Shown in pieces: positions 8,123 to 14,676 of a DNA stretch of 59,807 nucleotides. Both the position numbers and the translations under genes were made by a program. The notes under the pieces were generated by a model, which saw nothing but the letters and a program-made list of their open reading frames with translations, was not told the origin of the DNA and did no database searches. Where the stretch lies: the NCBI GenBank assembly GCA_017303505.1, contig JAFLCP010000032.1, positions 1-59,807 on the forward strand. Reading direction: 5' to 3'. This DNA comes from Planctomycetota bacterium. Its GTDB lineage: Bacteria > Planctomycetota > Planctomycetia > Pirellulales > Pirellulaceae. Position 1 is the stretch's first letter. Each line of letters opens with the position of its first letter.

Positions 8123-8980
8123 ATGAACGCAAACGAGATCGCTTTCGGAATCGAATTCGAGACCACCCTGCCAAACAGCGACACCACACCGATCGGACCC
8201 TACCACCACGGATACCAAGTACCTTGGCTCCCCACTGGATGGCGAGCAGAACGCGACGCGAGCATCAAACCAGAAACACCCAACCGCAAGGGATGCGAAT
8301 TCGTAAGCCCCAAGCTCATGGGATATGAAGGCCTCAAACAAATCGAAGACGCGGTCGACAAGATCAACGAGCATGACGCGAAGGTCAACGCGAGTTGCGG
8401 ATTGCACATTACGATCGAATGGAACGGCGACGCAGCCGCCTTGGCCCGGTTGATTTCCTTGGTCGGCAACCACGAAAAGGCGATCTTCGCTAGCACGGGC
8501 ACACGCCGACGCGAACAAACGGTCTACACCAAGCGAATCAAACAATACGGTGACAAAGACGCCGCGAAGAATCGATGCGAAGCGGATCGCTACCACCTGC
8601 TGAACCTCACCCACCTGGCTGCGGGGAAGAACCGAATTGAATTCCGAGCCTTCGCCGGCACGCTCAACAAGACCAAGGTGATCGGATACCTGATGATGGT
8701 ACTGGGGCTGGCCGAGCTCGCGATGAACACCAAGCGATGCGCGGACTGGGACTACAACAAGAAAGTCGGAACCAAGAGTTGCTGGGATCGACCGGGTGCA
8801 GGCCTTGGCGAAACGGAACTCAACCGACTTTTCTACCGACTTGGATGGACCAAAGGTTGGTACAAGGGTGATCTTCGCAACAAGACCTTCGGCGAGATCA
8901 CGGGTGAGACCAACCGCGATTGGAAGGGAATCAAAAACAAGCTTCTCGACTTGGCACGCAAATACGACCAAGCGGCCTGA
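8123..8980 (+). CDS. Amidoligase-family enzyme (ATP-grasp-like COOH-NH2 ligase)
   Basis: This 285-residue protein shows the signature of the putative amidoligase family (Amidoligase_2): FGIEFE at 8-13, CGLHI at 92-96, the RYHLLNL segment near 156 and RIEFRAF near 171, a conserved order in the glutamine-synthetase-like superfamily. Such enzymes are predicted to join a carboxyl to an amine, for example in peptide or cell-wall modification. The ATG at 8123 is chosen because GGAGAG lies just upstream; longer frames to the left have no support. It is the first gene of the plus-strand accessory set and ends before a clear terminator. The substrate is unknown. In a phage it could modify wall, tail or DNA-linked amines. 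Confidence 0.8.
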   Translation: MNANEIAFGIEFETTLPNSDTTPIGPYHHGYQVPWLPTGWRAERDASIKPETPNRKGCEFVSPKLMGYEGLKQIEDAVDKINEHDAKVNASCGLHITIEWNGDAAALARLISLVGNHEKAIFASTGTRRREQTVYTKRIKQYGDKDAAKNRCEADRYHLLNLTHLAAGKNRIEFRAFAGTLNKTKVIGYLMMVLGLAELAMNTKRCADWDYNKKVGTKSCWDRPGAGLGETELNRLFYRLGWTKGWYKGDLRNKTFGEITGETNRDWKGIKNKLLDLARKYDQAA

Positions 8981-9000
8981 TAACACAAACACCTCTTGCC

Positions 9001-9029
9001 AGCCGGGTCGCAACACCCGGCTTTCTTTC
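9001..9029 (+). terminator. Rho-independent terminator after amidoligase
   Basis: A perfect 8-bp stem, AGCCGGGT (9001-9008) with ACCCGGCT (9015-9022), and a six-base loop is followed by a TTCTTTC tail. It starts 20 bases after the amidoligase stop, so the amidoligase is probably a one-gene unit. The next 280 bases hold no gene; they carry the CGGCATA motif at 9141 and a leader copy. Confidence 0.8.
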
Positions 9030-9140
9030 ATTAGCCACACAGGTCGCGAGGTTTCGCGACGGTCGCCAACTTCCCACATGTTTGGCGAATGGTGGCCACA
9101 TACGGAACGAACGCCACACAACGTAAGTGTGCGCGTCATT

Positions 9141-9152
9141 CGGCATACATAA
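9141..9152 (+). promoter_or_regulatory. CGGCATACATAA motif
   Basis: This 12-base word recurs exactly on the minus strand at 28001-28012 and, as CGGCATAGGTAA, at 5141 and 20868 on the minus strand. All four copies are intergenic and point toward a downstream gene. This copy lacks the GCGCGCAG box at the 13-base distance. It may be half of a binding site or a relic of a dispersed repeat. Confidence 0.35.
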
Positions 9153-9227
9153 CTCAAGGGTACCGAAACCTTACCCAAATTGATGTTTCGAAGAACTTTC
9201 AAAATTACTGCTGAATCGTTGGCAGAA

Positions 9228-9276
9228 GCGCTTGATGACGTCCGAACCGCATGGCTCATGTGTGTTAACGAAAACG
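9228..9276 (+). promoter_or_regulatory. Conserved leader element, copy 2
   Basis: TTGATG (9232-9237), 11 bases, GCATGG (9249-9254), 4 bases, TGTGT (9259-9263), then an AACGAAAACGAA-type tail, matches copies 1 and 3 in order and spacing. The start codon at 9311 is 47 bases downstream. The upstream GTGGCGTTTGTGGGG box of the other two copies is missing here. Confidence 0.5.
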
Positions 9277-9310
9277 AATTCCCCACAACAACGACCACGG
9301 AGAACCAACG

Positions 9311-9643
9311 ATGACCAGCGCAAACGAGCCCTTTGAATTCGACATTGGCGACGACCTCAAGATCACCAAAACCACACGACGCGCCGCGGGTGGCGGGACT
9401 TGGGTTTGCGGCACAATCGCCGGACACCGCTTCGACGCCTTGGTCTTCCCCGAACACGCTGAATGCGAAGAGTTCGAACTGGGCAAGAGCCGGATTTCGA
9501 AACTCTGGTTGCAACGACTCGAAGACAAAAGAGTGGTCTTCAACTGGGATCGCGGACTCGACCTCGACGCACAAACCGATTTGGACCGCGCGATTGTGGA
9601 TTTCCTTGCCGCCGGCCTCGCCGACCTGACGTACGCCAACTAA
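9311..9643 (+). CDS. Hypothetical phage accessory protein (110 aa)
   Basis: I do not recognise this protein with confidence; a DUF7678-like identity is possible. It has an acidic start, a central GTWVCGTIAGHRFDALVF stretch with short beta strands and an EHAE motif, then RISKLWLQR and a conserved-looking FNWDRGLDLDA. It is predicted to be a soluble cytoplasmic alpha/beta protein. GGAG lies nine bases upstream of the ATG. It follows leader copy 2 and is 24 bases before the next gene, so the two are likely one transcript. Confidence 0.7.
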   Translation: MTSANEPFEFDIGDDLKITKTTRRAAGGGTWVCGTIAGHRFDALVFPEHAECEEFELGKSRISKLWLQRLEDKRVVFNWDRGLDLDAQTDLDRAIVDFLAAGLADLTYAN

Positions 9644-9667
9644 CCAAAAACCTATTGGAGAACAAAC

Positions 9668-9922
9668 ATGACGATTGACGAATTGATTGCACGCCTCGAA
9701 GAGTACCGCGATGAGCTGGGGGGCGAGTGTGAAGTGCGGGTAATGACCCAACAGAACTGGCCGTTCGAAAACCGGATCGCTGGTTTGACATCGGGGCAAG
9801 AGATCAACGGCCAAGAGGATGACGAAGACGACGATGACGTCGATACAGACCAGATCGTTTACATCGTAGAAGGGGGGCAGCTGGGATACGGCTCGAAGCG
9901 AGCTTGGGACGTCGCGTACTAA
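9668..9922 (+). CDS. Small acidic accessory protein (84 aa)
   Basis: An 84-residue protein with an N-terminal helix (MTIDELIARLEEY), a conserved-looking MTQQNWPFE segment, a run of Asp and Glu around residues 56-65, and an ending of the type GGQLGYGSKRAW. Similar short proteins with this ending occur in cyanobacteria and planctomycetes as far as I recall, but no function is known to me. TTGGAG lies upstream at normal spacing. The acidic run could be a charged flexible loop. It is co-directional with its neighbours. Confidence 0.65.
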   Translation: MTIDELIARLEEYRDELGGECEVRVMTQQNWPFENRIAGLTSGQEINGQEDDEDDDDVDTDQIVYIVEGGQLGYGSKRAWDVAY

Positions 9923-9955
9923 AGCCGAAACGCGATCGGCGCGAGTCGACGCGTC

Positions 9956-9976
9956 GCGGCGGGAGGTCCCCGCCGC
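9956..9976 (+). terminator. GC-rich hairpin, possible weak terminator
   Basis: GCGGCGGG (9956-9963) pairs with CCCGCCGC (9969-9976) around a five-base loop. There is no T-run after it, so termination is uncertain. It lies 34 bases after the acidic gene and 46 before the next start, so it may partly separate the two or protect the message. Confidence 0.35.
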
Positions 9977-10021
9977 CTGATGATGGCAGCCAACCATCGC
10001 GACAAGATTGGAGAAGCGAAA

Positions 10022-10591
10022 ATGAAAAAGGCAGAGGTCAGAATTGGTGGCAGGTACTACGCGAACGTCACCAACAAGAGAGTTGAGATCCAGATCGATA
10101 GCGAGAGACCAAGCGGTGGTTGGAATGCCACCAACCTCGCGACCGGTAAGAAGATCCACATCAAGACCGCCCAACGATTGTGCGGCGAAGCCGGAAGACC
10201 CAAAGGTTCCGCGAAAATCACCACGGCCAGCAACTTGACGGTGGTCGAAAACGAACCTGCAGCGGTGATCACGATCGGTGGTTCTTCCGAGCCGGCCACT
10301 AAACCCAAGCGTGCAGCGAGGAAAACCGAGGGACAAGAACCTAAACGCTTGAGTGCTTTGTCGGCAGCCTACAAGGTTCTTTGCGAAGCGACCGAGCCCA
10401 TGAACGTCCAACAGATGTTCGAAGCGATGACTGCGAAGGGTTACTGGACGAGCCCCGGTGGAAAGACGCCCCACGCGACGCTCTACAGCGCGATCCTTCG
10501 AGAGCTGGCCAAGGGGGAAGCATCGCGATTCGTAAAGACCGAGCGGGGACGATTCGTAGCCGCAACAGCAACCGCCGAGGTGGCCCAGTGA
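10022..10591 (+). CDS. HARE-HTH winged-helix protein
   Basis: This 189-residue protein has a C-terminal domain of about 75 residues that fits the HARE-HTH winged helix: LSALSAAYKVLCEA, MNVQQMFEAMTAKGYW, then HATLYSAILRELAKG and a wing ending RGRFVA. The family is associated with DNA-modification sensing and restriction. The N-terminal part is basic and may bind DNA; a Lys/Arg-rich linker joins them. The start at 10022 is preferred because GGAG lies eight bases before it; an ATG at 9980 has none. The 64-residue gene overlaps its stop. Confidence 0.75.
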   Translation: MKKAEVRIGGRYYANVTNKRVEIQIDSERPSGGWNATNLATGKKIHIKTAQRLCGEAGRPKGSAKITTASNLTVVENEPAAVITIGGSSEPATKPKRAARKTEGQEPKRLSALSAAYKVLCEATEPMNVQQMFEAMTAKGYWTSPGGKTPHATLYSAILRELAKGEASRFVKTERGRFVAATATAEVAQ

Positions 10592-10782
10592 GTTCCGATC
10601 CGAACTACCGAGTCGCAGACGCGATGCGTAAGGTCGCGCTGCGACTCGATGAGGCCTGTGAATCGGGCGAGGTGACTTGCATCTACGCAAACCAACTTGC
10701 CGAGATCCTGCTCTCGATTGCCGAAGAGCTAGATCCACCTTTACCCAATCGCGACCAGACCACCACGACCACGGAACGCTAA
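10588..10782 (+). CDS. Small helical protein, GTG start (64 aa)
   Basis: Reading on from the HARE-HTH stop gives a GTGA overlap and a 64-residue protein starting MSSDPNYRVADAM. It is mostly helix, with a DEACESGEV segment and a second helix ANQLAEILLSIAEEL, then a short Thr-rich tail. No function recognised. The four-base overlap argues for translational coupling with the HARE-HTH protein, and the next gene starts one base after its stop. Confidence 0.65.
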   Translation: MSSDPNYRVADAMRKVALRLDEACESGEVTCIYANQLAEILLSIAEELDPPLPNRDQTTTTTER

Positions 10783-10783
10783 C

Positions 10784-11023
10784 ATGCACATCGGACAGAT
10801 CCAATTGGTTACCGACCTGACCGACGGTCAACGCGTTTATCCCGATCCGGACCATTCGTACCAAGTCCAATCGGAGGACGACCCATCGCTCGATACGACG
10901 ATCGAGTATGTCGAACGCCGTGGAGATCGATTGATCGCAAGAGGTCGCAATGGCAAGGACTATTTGGTCTCTGGTTTGGGAAGGTACGAACTTAAGACGA
11001 TTCGGAATTGGCTTCGGCGCTAG
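10784..11023 (+). CDS. Hypothetical small beta protein (79 aa)
   Basis: A 79-residue protein begins one base after the previous stop, so the three genes from 10022 to 11023 form one tightly packed operon. The sequence alternates short strands (GQIQLVTDLTDGQRVYP, RGDRLIARGRNGKDYLV), suggesting a small beta barrel, and ends with a basic helix. Function unknown. It is followed 20 bases later by a strong terminator. Confidence 0.65.
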   Translation: MHIGQIQLVTDLTDGQRVYPDPDHSYQVQSEDDPSLDTTIEYVERRGDRLIARGRNGKDYLVSGLGRYELKTIRNWLRR

Positions 11024-11042
11024 TCTCGGGCGATTCCGCGAT

Positions 11043-11080
11043 AACGCCCCACGTTTGCAATGTGTGGGCGTTTTCTTGTT
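11043..11080 (+). terminator. Rho-independent terminator
   Basis: AACGCCC and CAC pair with GTG and GGGCGTT with a one-base bulge around a nine-base loop, followed by TTTTCTTGTT. It ends the three-gene operon that finishes at 11023. The following 190 bases have no gene but contain leader copy 3. Confidence 0.75.
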
Positions 11081-11130
11081 GGTTGGCGTGATTATCCCAG
11101 CCACGTAAGCGACGCGACCAGTGCCAAACT

Positions 11131-11230
11131 GTGGCGTTTGTGGGGCTCGAAAACATTCTTCGAGATTCCAGAACATTACTTCCCACATCGGCTTGATGTT
11201 GTTCCCAAAGCATGGGAACTGTGTCGTAAC
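11131..11230 (+). promoter_or_regulatory. Conserved leader element, copy 3
   Basis: GTGGCGTTTGTGGGG (11131-11145) is identical to copy 1 and is followed by CGAAAACAT as there. Downstream, TTGATG (11193-11198), 11 bases, GCATGG (11210-11215), 4 bases, TGTGT (11220-11224) matches copy 2 exactly in spacing. The gene start at 11270 is 45 bases on. The copies look like duplicated promoter regions that have diverged. Confidence 0.5.
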
Positions 11231-11269
11231 GCCAAACGAAAAACCCAACGCAAACATGGAGAAACGACG

Positions 11270-11563
11270 ATGAACGACACCGCAACAAACCCAACGGTCG
11301 CAGCGATCCAGGAACAACTTAACCGCCTGGAGTGGATGATTCCGGACGCCAAGAAACGAGTTGCGAAGGCCGCCGAGCAAATGCTTTGGCGAGCCCAACG
11401 AGCCGTAGAAGACGCAACCGCGATGCTCAACGACCAACCTTGCAGCCTGAGCTGGACCGACTTCGCTGATGGTGACCTTCGCGAGGCCAAAGAAGCGAGG
11501 GCGGACCTCAACAAGCTCTACGAACAACAAAAGATGCTGCAGTACCTGCTCAAGAACCAGTAG
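11270..11563 (+). CDS. Coiled-coil accessory protein (97 aa)
   Basis: A 97-residue, almost wholly helical protein with heptad-like patterns (AAIQEQLNRLEWMIPDAKKR; LNKLYEQQKMLQYLLKNQ) separated by a loop around residue 58. It probably forms a coiled coil or helical hairpin. The ATG at 11270 has TGGAGAAAC upstream at good spacing; the frame extends farther left only through the leader. No specific role recognised. Confidence 0.7.
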   Translation: MNDTATNPTVAAIQEQLNRLEWMIPDAKKRVAKAAEQMLWRAQRAVEDATAMLNDQPCSLSWTDFADGDLREAKEARADLNKLYEQQKMLQYLLKNQ

Positions 11564-11602
11564 TAACCACGAACCCTGACACCAACCACAAGGAACACGA
11601 CG

Positions 11603-11854
11603 ATGACCACCGCCGACAAAAAAGCAAACGAGAAAATTCTTCGCGACGCCTTCCGCACGATGGACGCACACAAAGCTCAAGAGATCCGCGAGGCCTACTA
11701 CAAGGCCGTTGAGGGGCTTCGGACTTTGGCCGACATGCTTGAGATCGCCGACGCAGAGCAACCACAAACCGCCGGCCCGCTCCTTTCCGAACACCTCTTT
11801 GCCTGCGAAGCCCTCGATGCGATGAAGAACAGCCTCTTGGGCAAGATCCTCTAA
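11603..11854 (+). CDS. Helical accessory protein (83 aa)
   Basis: An 83-residue helical, charged protein (KANEKILRDAFRTMDAHKAQ; then LRTLADMLEIADAE) ending with a conserved-looking LSEHLFACEALDAM. AAGGAA lies before the ATG. Function unknown. It is the second gene in a four-gene run from 11270 to 12424 with short gaps. Confidence 0.65.
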   Translation: MTTADKKANEKILRDAFRTMDAHKAQEIREAYYKAVEGLRTLADMLEIADAEQPQTAGPLLSEHLFACEALDAMKNSLLGKIL

Positions 11855-11872
11855 ACGAAAGGAACCACAAAG

Positions 11873-12091
11873 ATGATCGATGCACCCAACGTTGGAGATC
11901 GGATCCGACTGATCCACATGCCGGAGGATCCCGATCCAATACCTGTCGGTTCGCTTGGTACCGTTCTCGCAGTGCATCACCATCCAGGATGGACTCAGGT
12001 CGAAGTCGAATGGGACAACGGCCGCTCGCTCATGCTGACCATACCAGACGATCTCATCGAGATCCTTGGGCCAAGAACTATTCAACCGTAA
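11873..12091 (+). CDS. DUF4314-family protein
   Basis: A 72-residue protein matching the DUF4314 pattern: GDRIRLIHMPEDPDPIPVGS, then a strand with GTVLAVHHHPGWTQVEVEWD, then NGRSLML and a short acidic ending. It looks like a small beta-barrel of SH3-like type. The family is common in phages and mobile elements, with no proven function. AAAGGAACC precedes the ATG. Confidence 0.8.
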   Translation: MIDAPNVGDRIRLIHMPEDPDPIPVGSLGTVLAVHHHPGWTQVEVEWDNGRSLMLTIPDDLIEILGPRTIQP

Positions 12092-12103
12092 AGGAACCCG
12101 AAC

Positions 12104-12424
12104 ATGTCGACGCGAGCAACGATCGCCTACGAGAACCCTGATGGTAGTTTCCACGCAACGTACTTGCGCTTCGATGGCTATCCGGAACACGCAGGGGTTA
12201 TCCTCGATCACCATTACAACTCCATCGAGAAAGCCAAGACGCTGGTGGCCGGCGGTGAACTTCGAAGTTTGAATCCGAGCGACGGAGCACCCGAGTACTT
12301 TCCTCGAGCGCGTGCCACGAGGCATCTGTGCGATCGAGGATCGCTGATGAAGTTCGCTCACAACTGCGATGCGAACTTTCTCTACGTCTTCAAAGGTGAA
12401 CACTGGCAGTGCCATAAGCTCTAG
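12104..12424 (+). CDS. Conserved phage protein (MSTRATIAYE type)
   Basis: A 106-residue protein of a widespread phage family recognised by its start, MSTRATIAYENPDGSF, then a YLRFDGYPEHAG segment and LDHHYNSIEKAKTLVAGGE. Function unknown. It is preceded by AAAGGAA. Its last four bases overlap, tail to tail, the end of the methyltransferase gene on the other strand, so the two transcription units converge without a gap. Confidence 0.75.
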   Translation: MSTRATIAYENPDGSFHATYLRFDGYPEHAGVILDHHYNSIEKAKTLVAGGELRSLNPSDGAPEYFPRARATRHLCDRGSLMKFAHNCDANFLYVFKGEHWQCHKL

Positions 12425-13800
12425 GTTCCCGCTGCGACTGGAGTGTTTATCGGTATCGGCGAGGTTCCAGTGCGTTCAAGTACAGCGGGCTTGCCGGTGA
12501 ATCGCTGGTATCGATCAACGATGACGTCCGCATACAGCGGATCCAGCTCCATGAGGAACGCGTGCCGGCCTGTCTGCTCGGCTGCGATCAAGGTCGAGCC
12601 GCTACCACCAAACAGATCCAGCACGTTCTCTCCTGGTCGCGATGAGTACTGAATCGCACGTACCGCAAGTTCAACCGGCTTCTCAGTCAGGTGCACCATC
12701 GATTGCGGATTGACCTTCTTGATCTGCCACAGATCGGTGGCATTGTTGGGCCCGAGGTACACGTGGGCCGCCCCTTCCAACCACCCGTAAAAGCACCACT
12801 CGTGCGCGCCCATGAAGTCTTTGCGGGTAAGTACAGGATGCATCTTGTCCCAGATGATCGCTTGGCTGAAATACAAACCATGCTTCTTGAGGAACGGCGG
12901 ATAGTTACCGCAGTTGGCATATCCACCCCAGATATAGAACCCACGTCCTGGATCAAGCACGCGAGCGATGTTCCCAAACCAAGCGTCGAGCAATCGATCG
13001 AACTCCTCATCGGTCACGAAATCGTTGGCCAAGGGACGATCCTTCGCGCGGAGCTTTTTGTGCGTCGGAGGATGCTTGGGTTTGCCCGTCTCGTGATCGA
13101 TCCCAAACGATGCCGCATTGCCTTGGCCACCCTTGAGCTTCTGCGAAGCGCTGTCATTCGAGAATGACGATAGGCCCGCAGCGATCGCGTTGTTCGATCG
13201 AGGTTCCACCTTCACGTTGTACGGAGGATCGGTGTTGACCAGCTGGATCGTTTTGCCACCGAGAAGTCGATCGAGGTCTTCCGACTTCGATGAGTCACCA
13301 CAGAGCAGTCGGTGGTTACCCAAGATCCAAAGATCGCCAGGTTGGGTCACAGCAGCATCGGGAGGTGCCGGCACATCATCTGGATCGGTCAGTCCCTCCT
13401 CGACTTCGGTCGAAAGCAGCTTCAAGAGTTCGTCACCATCGAAACCCAATAAAGACAAGTCAAAACCACTTGCTTGCAACTCGCCAAGCTCGATCGGGAG
13501 CAGGTCGTAATTCCACTCGGCAAGTTCAGCGGTTTTGTTGTCAGCGATCCGATACGCTTTGATTTGGTCAGGGCTCAGGTCCTGGGCCACGTGAACCGGA
13601 ACCGTTTCCATTCCCAGTTTTTGTGCCGCTTTGAAGCGAGTGTGGCCGCAAATGATGACTCCATCTTCATCGACCACAATCGGTTGACGGAAGCCAAACT
13701 CCTTAATGCTGCCCGCCACTGTATCCACCGCATCATCGTTGATACGAGGGTTGTTGGGGTAAGGCTTGATGTCGGTAATAGGTCGCATTTCAATATTCAT
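12421..13800 (-). CDS. ParB-like / DNA methyltransferase fusion
   Basis: A 459-residue protein. Residues about 1-100 form a ParB/Srx-type N domain (ITDIKPYPNNPRIN; GFRQPIVVDEDGVIICGHTR). From about 155 comes a DNA methyltransferase: catalytic DPPY at 191-194 and, near the C-terminus, the SAM-binding LDLFGGSGSTL at about 395-404, so motif IV precedes motif I (beta-class N4/N6-amino type). It methylates adenine or cytosine at an unknown site and may protect phage DNA. The ATG at 13800 has GAAGGA upstream and is preferred over 13830. No partner restriction enzyme is visible. Confidence 0.9.
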   Translation of the reverse strand: MNIEMRPITDIKPYPNNPRINDDAVDTVAGSIKEFGFRQPIVVDEDGVIICGHTRFKAAQKLGMETVPVHVAQDLSPDQIKAYRIADNKTAELAEWNYDLLPIELGELQASGFDLSLLGFDGDELLKLLSTEVEEGLTDPDDVPAPPDAAVTQPGDLWILGNHRLLCGDSSKSEDLDRLLGGKTIQLVNTDPPYNVKVEPRSNNAIAAGLSSFSNDSASQKLKGGQGNAASFGIDHETGKPKHPPTHKKLRAKDRPLANDFVTDEEFDRLLDAWFGNIARVLDPGRGFYIWGGYANCGNYPPFLKKHGLYFSQAIIWDKMHPVLTRKDFMGAHEWCFYGWLEGAAHVYLGPNNATDLWQIKKVNPQSMVHLTEKPVELAVRAIQYSSRPGENVLDLFGGSGSTLIAAEQTGRHAFLMELDPLYADVIVDRYQRFTGKPAVLERTGTSPIPINTPVAAGT

Positions 13801-13883
13801 GTTCGATCCTTCAGTAATCGTTCGTGGCACTTTTCCAAAACATAAGAGCGGGTTGGTGTGAGTTGTCGAATGAGCCGTGTCGA

Positions 13884-14090
13884 CTATGGGGTAGTTTCAG
13901 CTGCTGTCGGCTGGTGCGATTCCTCTTTCTCGATTGGTCGTTGCAAGTTGCGAATGCATGGACCACCAAAGAGCACCATCAGCAAGACGCAGAACCAAGC
14001 AAGGTTCCAGAAGAACCGCTCCAGTCCCTTGGCTGCTGGCACGACCATCGTGTTCCATCGATCACGTTGCTGTTCTGATTGCGTTGACAT
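13884..14090 (-). CDS. Small single-span membrane protein (68 aa)
   Basis: A short protein with one clear membrane segment at about 27-45 (FFWNLAWFCVLLMVLFGG), a polar N-terminal tail and a charged, Pro-rich C-terminal tail. AAAGGAG precedes the ATG at 7 bases, a strong ribosome site, so the gene is likely real. It lies between the methyltransferase and the GTGAAA-rich stretch. A holin-like or anti-host membrane role is possible, but nothing in the sequence decides this. Confidence 0.65.
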   Translation of the reverse strand: MSTQSEQQRDRWNTMVVPAAKGLERFFWNLAWFCVLLMVLFGGPCIRNLQRPIEKEESHQPTAAETTP

Positions 14091-14443
14091 AACCTGTCTC
14101 CTTTGTTTGTTCTGACCAGAAAATAAAACTGTCTCACACTTGGCGATTGTTCCCGCACGCGTCTCCTGTTGCAGATCACGGGGAAGTACCTATTGGGTCT
14201 GCCACAATGGCAGACGTACCACGAGCCACCGTGTGGCCCCGTGTGGCGTTCAACGCCGGCACTTGGCCAACGAGCCCACTCACACACACCGACGCAAGCG
14301 TGGGCCACACTGTGCGATGTCGTGGGTAAGCAAAGGGACTTCGGAGCCTTCTTACTTCTTTCCCCACCCCTCTCATACGCGTGCGTCTATACACACGCGC
14401 GCTGGCATATACGTGGGTGTGGGTGAAGGAAGAAAGAAGGTGT

Positions 14444-14676
14444 GTGAAACCATATATCTGCGTGACTGGGTGAAAGAAGAAAGAAGCCGCAGACCCAGCA
14501 ATTCGCTTGGTTTGTGTGCATGTTCTTTCACTTCTTTCACGGGTGTTTGGGGTAGTTTTGGTTGGTACTTGTTTCACGGGTCTTTCTCCGAATCGAGGCT
14601 TTCTTCACTGGTCTGACTGGTCGCTTGCGGTGGACTTCTTTCACTTTTCACTCGTCGTTTCACCCACTGGTTTCAC
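14444..14676. repeat. GTGAAA/TTTCAC word cluster, possible origin-like region
   Basis: This lies in the 570-base gene-free stretch between the membrane protein and Prim-pol. TTTCAC is found seven times at 14526-14676 on the plus strand (14526, 14535, 14572, 14639, 14646, 14658, 14671), while GTGAAA occurs on the plus strand at 14444 and 14470, so the words face each other. Several are followed by CCC or GGG. Clustered short words beside a primase gene suggest an iteron-like replication start, but a transcription-factor array is equally possible. The stretch also has a TC/GT-rich, easily unwound part near 14380-14460. Confidence 0.4.

Noticed and set aside
7844..12415. A continuous minus-strand open frame of about 1500 codons opposite the plus-strand accessory genes
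   Set aside because: The plus-strand genes beneath it have ribosome sites, coupled starts and recognised families. The antisense frame has no domain sense and arises from codon bias on the plus strand.
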